Assembly: GCA_036872755.1 (NCBI GenBank)
Contig: JAVHNS010000005.1
Span: 2,542,001 to 2,606,000, forward strand
Direction of reading: 5' to 3'
DNA length: 64,000 nucleotides
Source: Orbilia blumenaviensis
Taxonomy: Eukaryota > Ascomycota > Orbiliomycetes > Orbiliales > Orbiliaceae
Under the pieces are notes generated by a model that was not told where the DNA came from, did not search any database, and saw only the letters and a list, made by a program, of their open reading frames with translations. A program made the translations under genes and the position numbers. This document shows, in pieces, positions 35,045 through 47,335 of the stretch (positions are counted from its first letter, which is position 1; each line of letters begins with the position of its first letter).

Positions 35045-38000
35045 GGTAGGCAGGCACTAAATCGCCGGCTGTAAGTTACTTATTTTTATTTCCTTGCTGA
35101 AGTTTGGGGGGGCCAGTATGTAGGTAAGTACGAGTGTTTAACAACGGCCAATTAATGCGGAGGGTTGGCTGTGATCTTGTCTACTAGTTCGAATTATTGC
35201 CGCGACCTCGATCCGGCGGCAGCTGAATTGGGTGAAGTCAAGTCAGTCGGTCAGTCGGCCAGGCAAAGGTACCGGTTAACCAGTTGGCGGGGAAAGCCAA
35301 TCCGATGCAAGGCGACTCGGTTCGAGACTGGGCGATTCAACAGCGACAGGCACAGGCAGAGAGGAAAGGAACGCGAATCCGATAGTCGATAAGTGATAGT
35401 CGATCGATGGTATACTACGGGTATAGTATAGTAGCATATGCGGAGAACGGGAGATGTCGAAGATGATGGGGAGGGGGGGGGGGAAGACCAGAGGGAATGG
35501 TATTCATTCATTCAGGCTGAAGTTAAGTAACTAGGTAACAGGACGGGACGAGGAGGCCATTCTGCAGATGCTTACCAGTTATTGCTGCTATCCTATCCTA
35601 CAACAGCTAGTTACCTGTTATTTTATTAGCTAGCTAGTTATCTAACTACCTAGTCAATGAGGTTATCCAGGTATGTATATGTATGTAATTCTAGCGGGTC
35701 CGATCACGAGAGCTGTTCAATTACTTCTCGACCCGCCATAAACGTGCAACTGACGCTTTACTTTTTCGCTTTCCTCCATTCAAGCCCGCAAGTTAGTCCT
35801 TATTTGATTACATGTTTGCTCGGTCAGAATGGGCCGAGCAAATACAAAGCGCAAAAAGCACACACGCGGAAATCAAATGGAAAATGAACGGCCAACCGAC
35901 CGAATCGATCGAACGAACGTGAACAGGCGTGAATAATGTGCGGGGGAAGGATTGCTCGAATTTGAAAACGTGGAGGACCCACAGCCTTGTCCCTTCGCGA
36001 GCATGCAGCGGCTCCGACTCGCCAGACCGAACGTTGTTTTGGGCCCGAGCGCCTCTTCTTCATCTCGTTAGCTGTTGCGCACTGGCATCACCCTCACGCC
36101 ATGGCGTTCCATTCACATCCGACATCTGTCTGTACAATGTATGTACTTCGTGCTCGGTATTACCATGCGTGTATCATGCTGTGCGTGATCGTTATTGGTT
36201 TTTTTTGGCCATGCATTGATTGATTGATCGTGATCGGTATGTGGACCGAAGACGTCACCCCGAGAGTCGGCACGACACATCGTTATTGTGTAACTTCGGT
36301 CGGTCTAGTGCGATGAAAGAATAACTTTCGGACCTTCATAATGCATTCGGATTTGCAATTGACCGCATTTTCCTCCCTTTCGCCTCAGGACCAAAGACCA
36401 ATCCCGCCATTTGAGCTGTTTGCCCACAAGAGAAGAAAAACGGTTACAAAGGATCTGGTGGAGCTCGCCACTGCACCGCAATTTTAAGCTTCAATACCCG
36501 AAATTCAGCTAATTCCCACGTGCCAGCCATCCCAACTCCACCACCGGACGGGCTCTTCCCTTTCCGGTAACATGCACTCGAACACTCGAGCATTTTTTAA
36601 TCATGGTCTTGATCATGATCATGCACTTGTCCGACCGCGACCCTATTAATATTAACAACTCTTCCGAATTTAAGGGATCCTATATTCGTGATATGACACC
36701 CATCGTCTCCTGCAACTTGCTTAGCAATTGCAATATTCAAAATCCCAGGCCCGAACGTTCCATACCGGACCGGACCATTTGGAAGAGAGGCTCGTCGAAC
36801 ATCAACCATATCGCCCCCTGGATTATACATGCATCTTCTTTGCGCAATCTGCTTGGTTAGCTGATTTTGAATGACATCGGGCAGGTGGAAGAGTAACGAG
36901 CGGCATCAGTGGATCCGGACGAATGGTCGAGTCATGGCTCTTTCTTTCTCTCCCATAACTTCATGCCTGGTCTGTTTTGTGAAAGTATGAACCTTTGCTC
37001 TTGGTTCTTCTAGGGTTCGATGTACCGATCGAATTTGTGTGGGCTGGCTGGTTTGAAAACTGCCCCAGCTGCCGGTTGGATTCGTCACCAAGCCCTCGAA
37101 TTGCATGGAACTGGTCCGGATCCCGGTGCGGTGTCACACAACGGTATGTATTACACCGGTCGTTGACAATTATAATTATGATATCGATCGACCTAGCCAA
37201 CGTTAACGAAGCACACCTGTCCGCCCGACCGACCAACCGTGATGGGCGCAGCATCATAAAGACGTGTCTAGATCAGGTGCACGCAGGTATCTAGATACGT
37301 CTTGTATCAACGTAATTAACCGACTAATTTCCCGGGTCTAAACATATAATAATATACACGGTGGCATACCACTATTTACATGCCCTATGCAGCCGCGGCT
37401 TACTTTTAAAACTCTCAGCAATAAGCTTAAATAGTTCAACCCATACCAAGAAATCTCTTGTCGTCTCCGGAATCGAATATGTGGATCCGGTAGAGCCTCT
37501 CTATAATCATACCGAGGAAACGCCCAGCGCCATTCTCAAACTCGACATATTGCTAATATATATCCTATCAACGTCAAATTTTCCAGACCCAGCCCCCCGG
37601 CAGCATCTACCACCATTGTTCTATCAACTAGGGTTGGTAGACCATATATATGAAATATCCAAAACCCCCAACCTTGAGCATGTCATGACCCCGTGCCATC
37701 ATCTGATCGATCGTCACCGGCAAGGATCATATTCAGCGTCGTGACAGGAAAGGTTCCCCGGTACATACATCTTGTAAAAGGAAAGGGAAAGTAGGAACTG
37801 CCCAAATACTTATCAACTTGATGCACCAAGACTTGACGTATTACCAAGCAATGGAGTCTTTATCCTAACCTCCCGATGGCTTTCTCCCCATATCCATGTA
37901 AACTCAGGAACGAAGAAGACTGATTCCTCTCTATAAGTCGACCTACTTGAAACTCGAATTCGTCTCCAAGATGGAACTTCCGGGGAATTTAGCCGTCGGA

Positions 38001-38290
38001 TGAAGTCACCGTCGGATTTGCCCCCTCAGGCTAGACAACGACTTCTCCAGAACATCACCGTGTGTGCCATTGTCTGCCATCCCTGCAACTCCAAAATACA
38101 CCATCCACCCTCTTGCAACGCAAATTTCTGTATCTATGGTTCTGATTTCTCCCAGGACACGGCAATAATGAAGCGGCACGGCGACCATTCACCCTCTGTC
38201 CGCGAGGATTCACTACCCGGGAGGGCTTGCTCCGGAGCTACACTCCCCATCCTATAGCACTTGTATTATCTGATATCCAGATGAGACCTC

Positions 38291-38298
38291 TATAAATA
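38291..38298 (+). promoter_or_regulatory. TATA box of the AA9 LPMO gene
   Basis: TATAAATA lies 137 bases before the ATG at 38428, followed by a C-rich tract, a typical arrangement for a strongly regulated fungal secreted-enzyme gene. Confidence 0.6.
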
Positions 38299-38427
38299 TA
38301 GGCCAGGCCTCGCACTTGTAGACAATATCCTCTGCAAGCCAGTCCCACCGAATAATATTATCCTACTGTAGCATATTTCACTGGAATAAATTCGCCGGAA
38401 AAAAATACATAAAATAGAACAGCAAAA

Positions 38428-39274
38428 ATGCAGTTGACTACCGCCCTGCTCTTGCTGAGCGCAAGCGTCGCTTCCGCCCACTGTATGTGGCCGAAATACG
38501 TCCCCAAGTATACCTTTCAAGAAACATCCGACTAAAATACTCTTCACCTCGCAAATAGACACTTTCCCAGGCCTCATCTTCAATGGCGCCGTCTCGGCCG
38601 ACTGGCAATACGTCAAGACGACTACCAACAAGTGGAGCCACGGCCCGATCACCGACGTTACCTCGAGTGACATGCGATGCTACAAGGACCCAGCAGCCCC
38701 TATTGCCTCAACTGCCAACGTCGCCGCTGGCTCTTCGGTCGGATTCCGCGTTGATACATCTATCAGCCATCCTGGCCCTCTTATGTTCTATCTTGCGAAG
38801 GTTCCATCCGGAAGAACTGCCGCTAACTGGGACGGCGATGGTGCTGTTTGGTTCAAGATCTGGGAAAACAGACCAACAATTACCGCCTCTTCCATCAGCT
38901 GGCCATCTGGTGAGTTCGCCAACCCGTTAAAAATCTATAACAAGCCGTAACTCTACGAAAGAATGAATAGCTCTAACATCCAAGTGATAGGCCAAACCCA
39001 GGTTTCTGTTAACATCCCATCTTGCATTCCAAGCGGAGAGTATCTCTTGCGAGTTGAGCATATTGGTCTCCACGGCGCTGGAAGTGCAGGCGGTGCCCAG
39101 ATCTACATCGCTTGCGGTCAGATTAATGTTACTGGAGGCGGAAGCAAGGCTGGCTCCCCTCTCGTTTCCTTCCCAGGTGCCTACAAGGCATCCGACCCAG
39201 GTCTCCTCATCAACATCTATTGGCCAGTTCCAACCTCTTACACCAACCCTGGTCCCAGCGTCTTCACCTGCTAA
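38428..39274 (+). CDS. AA9 lytic polysaccharide monooxygenase (single domain)
   Basis: Three exons: 38428-38482, 38559-38909 and 38991-39274, 229 residues. A signal peptide ([14 protein letters not shown]) is followed directly by HYTFPGL, so cleavage would expose the N-terminal His of the copper histidine brace; the first intron interrupts the next codon. The second brace His is in the [14 protein letters not shown] block and the axial Tyr in [22 protein letters not shown] is also conserved. The protein should be secreted and oxidatively cleave cellulose or related glucans. It lacks a carbohydrate-binding module. It is convergent with the AA9-CBM1 gene 930 bases downstream. Confidence 0.93.
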
Positions 39275-40203
39275 GTGAGCCTCGGAATATTGGTAGATTG
39301 GTGTAAAAACTGTGCTTCAAAGGAGATGCTGTGCATTTCATGTACATAAATAGTTCATTGTATATAGTCGATAATGAATATATCCGGCCGCAAGCCGAGA
39401 CATTATTTTTTAAACTCGCTCAAAGACGGTATTAGGTTAAGATGCCGTCTAGAATCTCATTAAACATCAGCAAGATTGAAGAGGGAGAGAGAGAGAAGGG
39501 TAGGGATAAAAACTCGCTTCCATCACCAACGATTTATATCAGCAGAGTCGGAATCTCATGTTCTACCGACTTAGAAAGAAAACATTAATAGGTAATAGTG
39601 AATTTAAATGCTATATGTAGTTAGGTCTTGAAGGCTTCTGGCTTTCATAGTTTCTGGATCGACAATAAGCGAGTAGCCTTTGCATAAGATGGCCTCATTT
39701 GTGTAAGATAGTGAACCTTAACAGACTCTATATATGTTAAAAAAGTAATATAACACTTGTTCAATCAGCCTGCAAAGGTTCATAAACATTAGTATTAGTA
39801 TTATCTGGGTAATTGTATACCCAGTAGATAGAGCTCTGGCCCCATACGGCCGAGGTGTTTTGAATAAAGTCTAACAGACCTGTTTTTAGCCTGTAGGGCC
39901 TAGCAATGATGAACAACCTTTAGATATGTGCTTGTATTACAATCTACGGACTGGATTTCTAGACTCGATCTCGCTCGACAGGGAACTTTACGCGAGCAAC
40001 TCGAGTTTTCTAGCTTCTTTGCAACATCTTGGGCAGTTCATCTTAATTTGACCCGCTTATCATTGTTAACTCGTATCTAATGCATGCGACATTATATGGG
40101 TTTGATAAAAATTTATGTACAATTCGAAGATTTAATTTTGGGTATATATGTATGTTATGCTGTATGAGAGATTCGGATGGAGAATCAAAAAGCTTAGCTA
40201 CAC
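39275..40203. other. 3' intergenic region between convergent AA9 genes
   Basis: AT-rich spacer of 929 bases without a gene. It contains a GA-rich run near 39480-39500 and TATA-like stretches. Confidence 0.4.
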
Positions 40204-41395
40204 TCACTGGCATTGAGAGTAGTAGTCGTTGAGCTTGACGCATTTGAAGCTCTATAGAGAAAGTTAGTAAATTTTGGTAAAGGTATAACAGCAAATAAGA
40301 AGATTTTAACTTACGCCGCTGCAGCTTGTGCATCCTGTCCAGCCAACACCACCGCATTGTTGCCATTGTGGGCAAGCAGCGCCGCCACCGTTACCAGCTG
40401 GAGTAGTGGTTTGGGCAGTGGTTTGGGCAGTGGTTTGGGCAGTGGTGGCTGCGGTAGTGGCACGGGTGGTGGTGCGCAAGGTGGTAGTGGCTGGATTTCC
40501 GGTTCCACCTCCAGTGGCTGGGCATTGCATGCTACCAGCAGTGTCAGAGGTACCACCTGGCATAACTGGAGGGCCTGGGATGATATATTGGGACAGATCT
40601 CCGTGGATGCTGACACCGATACCAGGGTCGCTCATGCTGTATGCGCCTGGGAATCTGACACCACCCGACGATGGGAGCGATCCGGAACCACCGGTAACGG
40701 TGATTTGGTCTAGGAGAAGCTAGAAGTTAGATACGAGGGTGGGGGTTATGATGCAGTATGGTATCACTCACAGCAAGTAACATAGGGCTGGGGCTCTGTT
40801 GGAGCAGAGTGAAGCGCAATAACTTCGGCACGGACGAGGTAATCTCCGGATGGGATATTTGAAGGAATCTTGACACCAACTTTTCCGCAACATCTGTTCA
40901 GGTCCTTGACACCCCAGTTGTCGTCATCTGATCTCGAGGTTCCTGGAACCGCGGACCAGCCGTTTTCGTAGACCTTGTACCAGAGGCCATCTCCAGAGTC
41001 TCGGGAGGAGTCATCGACCTTGGTAAGGTAGACAATGACTGGACCATAATGTTGGCCACCGATGGCCTCGTTGGCACAGCTGCGATCGTTGAATTGCTAA
41101 ATGGGCATAAGCGGGTTTCCAAAACATACATTTCAAAATGACGACCTACCGCATGCATTTCCACGATGACTGTGCCACCAGCGTTGACAGAGCACTTTCC
41201 AGGCACTGGGCTGGTTCCGGCATTGCATCGAATGTCCGCTCCCGTTACGCCCCTGATGGGGTTGTTGTTAAGTGGCAGTCTAGCGCAGCTAGTACCTTGG
41301 TCGACTCCATTAACCCAAAACTGCTGGAAAGTAGAATGGGCAGCGGCGTTGCCTGCCAGGAAGGCCGAAAGAAGAGAAACAACAGCAGTCTTCAT
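40204..41395 (-). CDS. AA9 lytic polysaccharide monooxygenase with C-terminal CBM1
   Basis: Four exons on the minus strand: 41395-41150, 41096-40772, 40709-40315 and 40251-40204, 337 residues. Signal peptide SLLSAFLAGNAAA is followed by HSTFQQFWVNG, giving the N-terminal brace His. The second His lies in GGQHYGPVIVYLTKV, right after the first intron. RAEVIALHSA and the axial Tyr of CYQITVTGG are present. A Thr-rich linker (about 30 residues, with TTAQ repeats) leads to a CBM1 (CPQWQQCGGVGWTGCTSC, then FKCVKLNDYYSQCQ), whose last part is in exon 4. It should be a secreted, cellulose-targeted LPMO. All phases agree. Confidence 0.93.
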
Positions 41396-42865
41396 GATGA
41401 GGATAGGACTATTCAAGCAACCGGTGCCAGTGGAAAGCAAGATGTTATTTGATGTTGGTTATGCAGATGGACGATACAGATGGGCGAGACCCTCCATTTA
41501 TAACAAATAATCTAGAGCAAATCGATTAATCTCCGGAACATGTTCCCAGGCCCATAGCAGAGAGTGATATCATGGGCAGTCATGGGATGTCATAGTCAAT
41601 CGTCAGTGCTTCTAGAAACCTGTTTGAATTATAGTGTGTTGGAGCGTTGGCAATATTCTTAAGGAGTCTTATGGTTGTTTTCGGAATGTCGGGCTGGTCC
41701 TGTTACACACCATTTTCTTTTTCGTGCTGGTTACTCGGGAAGCCAGCCGACGGAGCGACAGCTGTTTGAAACCCAAGGCCTCTCTCTCTTTGAAAAGGGC
41801 ACGGCAGATCTTTCCAGTATTACCAATCGTTTCCACGGGGCATCGCCAAGATGCTGTGTTTCATGTCCCACCCTGCCTGCCATCAAGCGACAAAATAAAA
41901 CTTCGCTTCATTTTCCCGGGCCCCACCAGGCGCCTTCATTTTTATCTGCCCGTTCCCTCCCAAATCGGGGTGGGATCTTGGTCACCAGGTATTGGCTTTG
42001 TCGCCGTGGTACCAACGCATGACTCGCGATGGAGAGGATATCAAACCTCCTTATCGGGACACCGGGCTATTTCATGCGCTGGTTACATCGTCTAGCCTCA
42101 GCTAGGAGAGTTGAGGCTTGCGTCTAGATTCCCTTTAGCTGTTCCACTAAAGCTCTAACTAGTTCTTGAATGAAGTCGGCGTTTTGTTACTACCGACGTT
42201 CCTCGAGGGCCTAAGGACCGATGTCCGTGCTCTCGAAGTATTACGGAAAATAATCTTATTACATCCTTGATAGCCCGTCTTATTACCGGTTAAAATGAGA
42301 CTGGAAACACAGTACCTGGGAAAACTTTTCATCGAAATGTTGAAAGCCTATCCGCCACAGGCTAAATGAACGGGCGAAGGTTGCGGCTGAGAATGCTGTG
42401 TTGTAAACTCAAAATACAACAATAGTTAATTACTTGTACGCGGGTGGGATGACTTTTTAATAGCAATAAGACCTTGGATTTAAGGATAGTAAGATTTCGA
42501 ATATTTATTCTTAAATAACATACAGAATGGGTATCTTTTATAAGAAAGAAAAAAAAAAAAGAGTAATTGAAGCTCGCTTTCTTTGGTACTGACCACTTTC
42601 GCCGCGAGGGATCGATAGCCCGCGCCCTATGGCAAATCCGGTTCTCCCCACGAGCCTTGCGAAAACGAGAAAGGAATGAAACAAATATTGCAGATATGGG
42701 TATCAATGTTATAACACTAACAGTTAAGCATGGCACATATAGTCCTATCAAACTATCTTTCTCTCTGTTGTTTCTTACCGAACCAACTTGTGTTTTGTAT
42801 ATTCCGTCGGACCGCCGGCAAGCATATATACCTACCTGCTAACGGGCCATGGCAGGAAGGTGCAT
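41396..42865. other. Intergenic region between AA9-CBM1 and subtilisin genes
   Basis: Promoter of the AA9-CBM1 gene and 3' region of the protease, both on the minus strand. A 153-codon open frame at 41634-42095 (+) begins with GTG and shows no domain, so it is not annotated. An A-run lies at 42548-42560. Confidence 0.45.
41496..41502 (-). promoter_or_regulatory. TATA box of the AA9-CBM1 gene
   Basis: TATAAAT on the minus strand, about 100 bases before the ATG at 41395. Confidence 0.6.
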
Positions 42866-44159
42866 TTAAGCGTATCCGTTGTAAGCGATCTTATTTGGCG
42901 AACCGCGAATGTTACCGGTGACCTGGCCGGTGACAGCCTTGTTGGTGATCTTGTCAGTGACGGAAGCTGGATCAGAACCACCCTGGACAGTGCTGATGTA
43001 ATAGGCGGCCAAACCAGCAACGTGTGGGCAGGCCATAGAAGTGCCAGAGATGGACTTGGTCTCAGTATCAGAAGTAGCCCAGGAGCTCAAAACAGCAACA
43101 CCTGGAGCGAAAACATCGATGAGAGTTCCCCAGTTAGAGAAGGATGCAATCTTGTTCTGACTATCGATGGCACCGACAGTGATGGCATTGGGTGCGGAGG
43201 CGGGAGAAACGTTTTTGGCGTCCTGGCTCTCGTTACCAGCGGCAACAACAATGGTAACTCCAGCATTGAAGATGGCATCGACGGCGGCATTGATAGCGGC
43301 AGACTTAGAGCCTCCAAGGGACATACTGGCGACGGAGAAGTTTGGAGTCGCATTCTCAGCAACCCAGTTCATCCCAGAAATGACACCAGAAGTGGATCCA
43401 GAGCCACCAGCACTGAGAACCTTGACGGCGACAACCTTGGCCTTCTTTGAGACACCATAAGTTTTTCCGGCAATAGTACCAGCACAGTGAGTACCGTGAC
43501 CGTTACCATCAGAATCGGTCTTGTCAACGGAATTGAATCCCCAAGCTGCTCGGCTTGTGCCGTTAGAGGTTTGGAATTCCTGCAATATAATCAGTAACTG
43601 ATCCATAAATTTTTGTTCAATGAATATCTTCACTTACGCTGTGGGTAATGCGGATACCAGTATCGATGACGTATACAGTAGTACCGGCACCAGCGGCGGC
43701 CTCGTCATATTCATAGGTGTACGGTGCGGTTGGGGAGTAGTCCTCGTGGGAGATACGATCAAGGCCCCAAGTTGAATCGGTTTGTTCAACGTTGACTTTG
43801 ACTACGGCATCTTGTTCAACGTAGTCGACCTCTGGGGAGTTCAAGATCTCCTGAAGGGTTGCCTTGTCGAAGCCTCCAGCGTACCCATTGAAGCCGGTGG
43901 CTGAGAATCTGAATTTTCTTCCAATACCATGGCCTCTAGCACCAGTAAGGTCTCGAGCCACGTTGGAGTGGAAGGAAGAGATACGGTTGGTATGCTTTGA
44001 AACGGTGCTCTCGGAGAGACCCTTCTTCAAAACAACGATATACTTGTCGGCGATGGTTCCTGTGGCACCAGCATTGGAAACCTTGCGGATGGGACCAGCA
44101 AATGCATTCGTGGCCAACCCGGCGATAGCCAGGAGCGAAATGAGACCGTTGGTAAGCAT
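42866..44159 (-). CDS. Subtilisin-like serine protease, PII/cuticle-degrading type
   Basis: Two exons on the minus strand: 44159-43638 and 43579-42866, 411 residues. A signal peptide (LISLLAIAGLATNAFAGP) is followed by an I9 propeptide (DKYIVVLKKGLSESTVSKH to EVDYVEQDAVV), then the S8 proteinase K-like catalytic domain. Triad residues are visible: Asp in VYVIDTGIRI, His in DGNGHGTHCAGT and Ser in ISGTSMACPHVAG; the oxyanion Asn is in VVAAGNESQDA. The intron falls just after the Asp region. The sequence is very close to the extracellular PII-type subtilisins that nematode-trapping fungi use to digest nematode cuticle and, by literature, to immobilise prey. Secretion and an intact triad are seen. 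The nematicidal role is inferred from the family. Confidence 0.95.
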
Positions 44160-44290
44160 TGTGGTTTGAGTTAAATAGAAGTATAGGTGATGCTGAGGAA
44201 TCTGCGCGGCTTTGAAAATGAGATTTACTGATTCGAGAGCTGCTGATGATAGGATAATAGAATTGGAACCGTCGAGGGCGTAGTAGCTAC

Positions 44291-44297
44291 ATTTATA
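44291..44297 (-). promoter_or_regulatory. TATA box of the subtilisin gene
   Basis: TATAAAT on the minus strand, about 132 bases before the ATG at 44159. Confidence 0.6.
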
Positions 44298-46721
44298 GAC
44301 GGGAGCTGCTCTGTATTACCCTCGATGCCTTTCAAGAACATGATGTCGATTTCGTAACTATATCGTACAAAGATCTCATCATCCGGATTAAACTTGTATC
44401 TCGTGGACCATTTGCATTCTTGGCAGGCAGCGGCCTTCGTATAGCGTTCAAACGTTCGCACCGCAGGAACCTTGCAAGTCAGGAACCATGGCATCAAACC
44501 CCTCAGGCTGTAAGCTACATACCATTTAGGAAGTTGCCGTGGTCTTGCATCCTTCTTTGGGAGCTACCTGGTAGCAGAAAGACTATATCATAAACTAAGG
44601 GCGAAGATCAAACCGACAGAGCCGTGAGAAAAGATACGTCGATATCACATCAAAAGCAAACTCGTATTTGGGATTGACAGGGGAAGCTTTTTACTGTATT
44701 TGACTCGCCAAGTGCAAATCCGACCCCATCGATAGGCTGCTGCACTTTATGAACTGAAATAATCTATATTTTACAAATCAGCTAAGTCCGAGAGCAGAAC
44801 TGGGATTGAGACGATCGTGTTGGCTTTAAGAGCGCTCCAGAGCTGTCGTTCCAATCGAAGAGTTCCTTCGAAACTCCATATCTGATACCATAGACGGCGC
44901 TAGATACCGCGTTGCACATATGCACATGTTAATATATATTGCTGCCTCGACAGAAACGAGCCGACAGGGGTTCCCTCGTTTGGATCCTCGTCGTCCAAGA
45001 AGATCTATTTCTCATCCAAACTTCGACTCCCTTCGGACAAATTGGCGAAAAAACAGCCATAAAGGACGGTCTACCATTCCTTCTAGCCCAAGTCTCGAAT
45101 AGTGTCGGATAGTGGTCGAATAGATATTACCTGCAGGCCTAGTAACAAACAACAGTTTGTTCGAAGTCTGGCAGGAATCTGGGAATTGTCCTTAATTGCT
45201 TAATATTTTGGTCGCGCATTTACAAGAGATAGAGGTTCTGGGCAGCTGGCCGATTGGTTTGGCTACGCTCTGCATAGATTTGGGTCTTGATATAATACTA
45301 GACCGTGGTATCGTTGTTAGTTGATTCCTTTTTGAGAAGGTCTTTTCTGCGATAGCTATGGTCGTTGAAAGAGGGATTTGGTCACAAGGGCTATTCTGAC
45401 AGAATGCTGAACCGAGATCGCAGTCCAATGCCCCGCTCATGCTCGCCATCGAGGGATGCTGGCCATGTCTGAAAGACTGGATACAACATTGAACAGACCC
45501 TCCATCACCAATGGAACAACGGTCGATCTTGTAATTTAATTGACATTTGAGGCATGTGCATAACAGATCCTAGTCATGACGTTTGCTTTCATCCGGCCTA
45601 TCTTATCAGGGAGCAAATGTTTACCTTTGCCACAGTTTGGTTGGTACAGTTCTGGCGGTGGGCGATGCTCGGAAAACCCGACCGACAACATGACTTGATG
45701 CCTAGCCCTACCCGCAGTTCTGGAAAAGGCAGGAAGAAGGTTCAACAGCAATCGTCTCGATTGCCATTGCCTTGAGGATATTCGATGAAACTTAGATTAT
45801 TTAGGAAGTTATATATGTTTGAATGGCCGCGATCCGTGCAAGAGGTCACGATCCCCGCCTTGGCTGTAATGGCGCAACACAAGCGTGGCATGGGCCTGCA
45901 ACTCGAGTTGACTCCCGACCGTATATTTAAGTTTATGTCGAAATAAGTATTTGAGAGCACACACAAACACCAGAGTCAACCGTTTTTGTTGGTAGCTTAA
46001 GCTTTTGTCACGCGGTCATGGCCCATGGATTGAATTGACAGATCGCTGCTAGGTACCCAGGTCTAGATTTAACCTCTGGTGAACAAATTTAAACGGCTAT
46101 GCTACCCTAGTTGCACCAGTGCGGGACTCTTGAGTCTTTGGTGTATTTCCAAACTATCAAACAAATAGTGTAACCATAGTGGCCTTCTGGGAGCTATGTA
46201 TCGCGTGTTAGATGCTCTACGTTTAAATATATTGATATTTGGTTCTCAAACATAGTTTACCATGAATGCAGTATAGAAGGAATAATGTAGAATTTGTAAA
46301 GGTTCTCGAACCACCGTAACCTCTTGTCGCAAGGTCGGAATCTGTGACCCGGTGCGATACCGGTGTATCGCGATAAGATTTGTGCAAGCATGGGCTCGAG
46401 GTGTGACGTAAATCTAACTAAGTACATGCCGTGTAACTATGAACCTTCCGGATCGATTGGTGGCTGCGTGTAAATGATCATGCCAGACTAATATCGAAGG
46501 GTTCCTGCGAGGGATACGAAAGATTTATAATATAATTGTAATTCTTGTCTTATAAGTACTTATGGAGAATAATCTACAAGGTTCGTTTTGAGGGGGGACG
46601 TTATTATCAGTATTCGACAATAATGAGGCAGAGTTTGCTGCCTATTGTGCCGGAATCGATAGGCTATGCGGTAGTTAGACTCTGGTTGGTCGGGAGTCGC
46701 AAGCTAATGCTTGTATACACG

Positions 46722-46812
46722 CACGCGGGTGACAAAAAAAACAGAAGCAAGAATCCGATAATTATATAGTGTGTTGCTCGATTCTTGCTTCTGTTTTTTT
46801 GTCACCCGCGTG
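46722..46812. repeat. Long near-perfect inverted repeat (hairpin)
   Basis: The left arm 46722-46754 (33 nt) pairs with the right arm 46781-46812 (32 nt). Both read CACGCGGGTGAC, then an A tract (8 versus 7), then CAGAAGCAAGAAT, so the only difference is one base in the A run. The loop is 26 bases, 46755-46780. It could be a solo foldback or MITE, a cruciform site, or a small-RNA precursor. It lies in a non-coding region. Confidence 0.9.
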
Positions 46813-47335
46813 ACACGTTAAACGACGGGATTGTGGCATGTTGATGCGCTGGAAGCCCGCTAGGTTCTATGGTGCGCTCGGTGTCGAAATTAAATTAATT
46901 CTCATTGCCTAAGCAGTCCAGGGCGTTCGTGCTACCAAATTTACATATATATTGAGCGCTCCTTTAGATTTAAAGAGGCTCCCTACAAGCCCAACGTTGC
47001 ACAATCATTCGTATTAATACAGTGCTTACAAATTATTAAACAAGTTTCCACTATAGTGTGTTAAAGTAAAATTACTAATTAGGCCTATGAATAGATGGTC
47101 TGCAGATTTTAAGCAGCGCTGACAAAGTGTTGGCAAGCTTTGAAATGATGAGGATGCTTAATTCTAGTACTTTTAATTGGAAAAAACTGTATTCGTTTGA
47201 TTCTGGCCGGCTCATGTGTTAAATTTGATTGATCTGCATCAGCGTAAGGGGCCGTTTCGCCACTAAATACAAATAGACGTATTGACACTATTCATGAAAG
47301 ACAGCAATTTCGTTATAAACTCTCGTCAGCAATTC

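Larger units (their letters stand above)
34610..38427. other. Long intergenic region (3.8 kb) between divergent genes
   Basis: Upstream region shared by the SPRY gene (-) and the AA9 gene (+). It holds several microsatellites, a G run at 35471-35483, CTAG/TAGTTA-rich sequence around 35585-35655 and a GATT run near 36218-36231. Open frames are short and unconvincing. Confidence 0.45.
44160..47335. other. Intergenic region of 3.2 kb
   Basis: Subtilisin promoter at the left, then sequence without supported genes. A 90-codon frame at 44225-44497 (-) overlaps the protease TATA region and is rejected. The notable feature is the long inverted repeat at 46722-46812. Confidence 0.45.

Noticed and set aside
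40043..40375. 110-codon minus-strand frame at the 3' end of the AA9-CBM1 gene
   Set aside because: It overlaps the CBM1 exons and intron in another frame. The CBM1 reading with its spliced end is clearly the real one.
41634..42095. 153-codon frame on the plus strand between AA9-CBM1 and subtilisin
   Set aside because: It starts with GTG, has no domain, splice continuity or signal peptide, and lies in a promoter/3' region.
44225..44497. Frame of about 90 codons on the minus strand upstream of the subtilisin
   Set aside because: It overlaps the protease TATA box and leader region and shows no recognisable motif.
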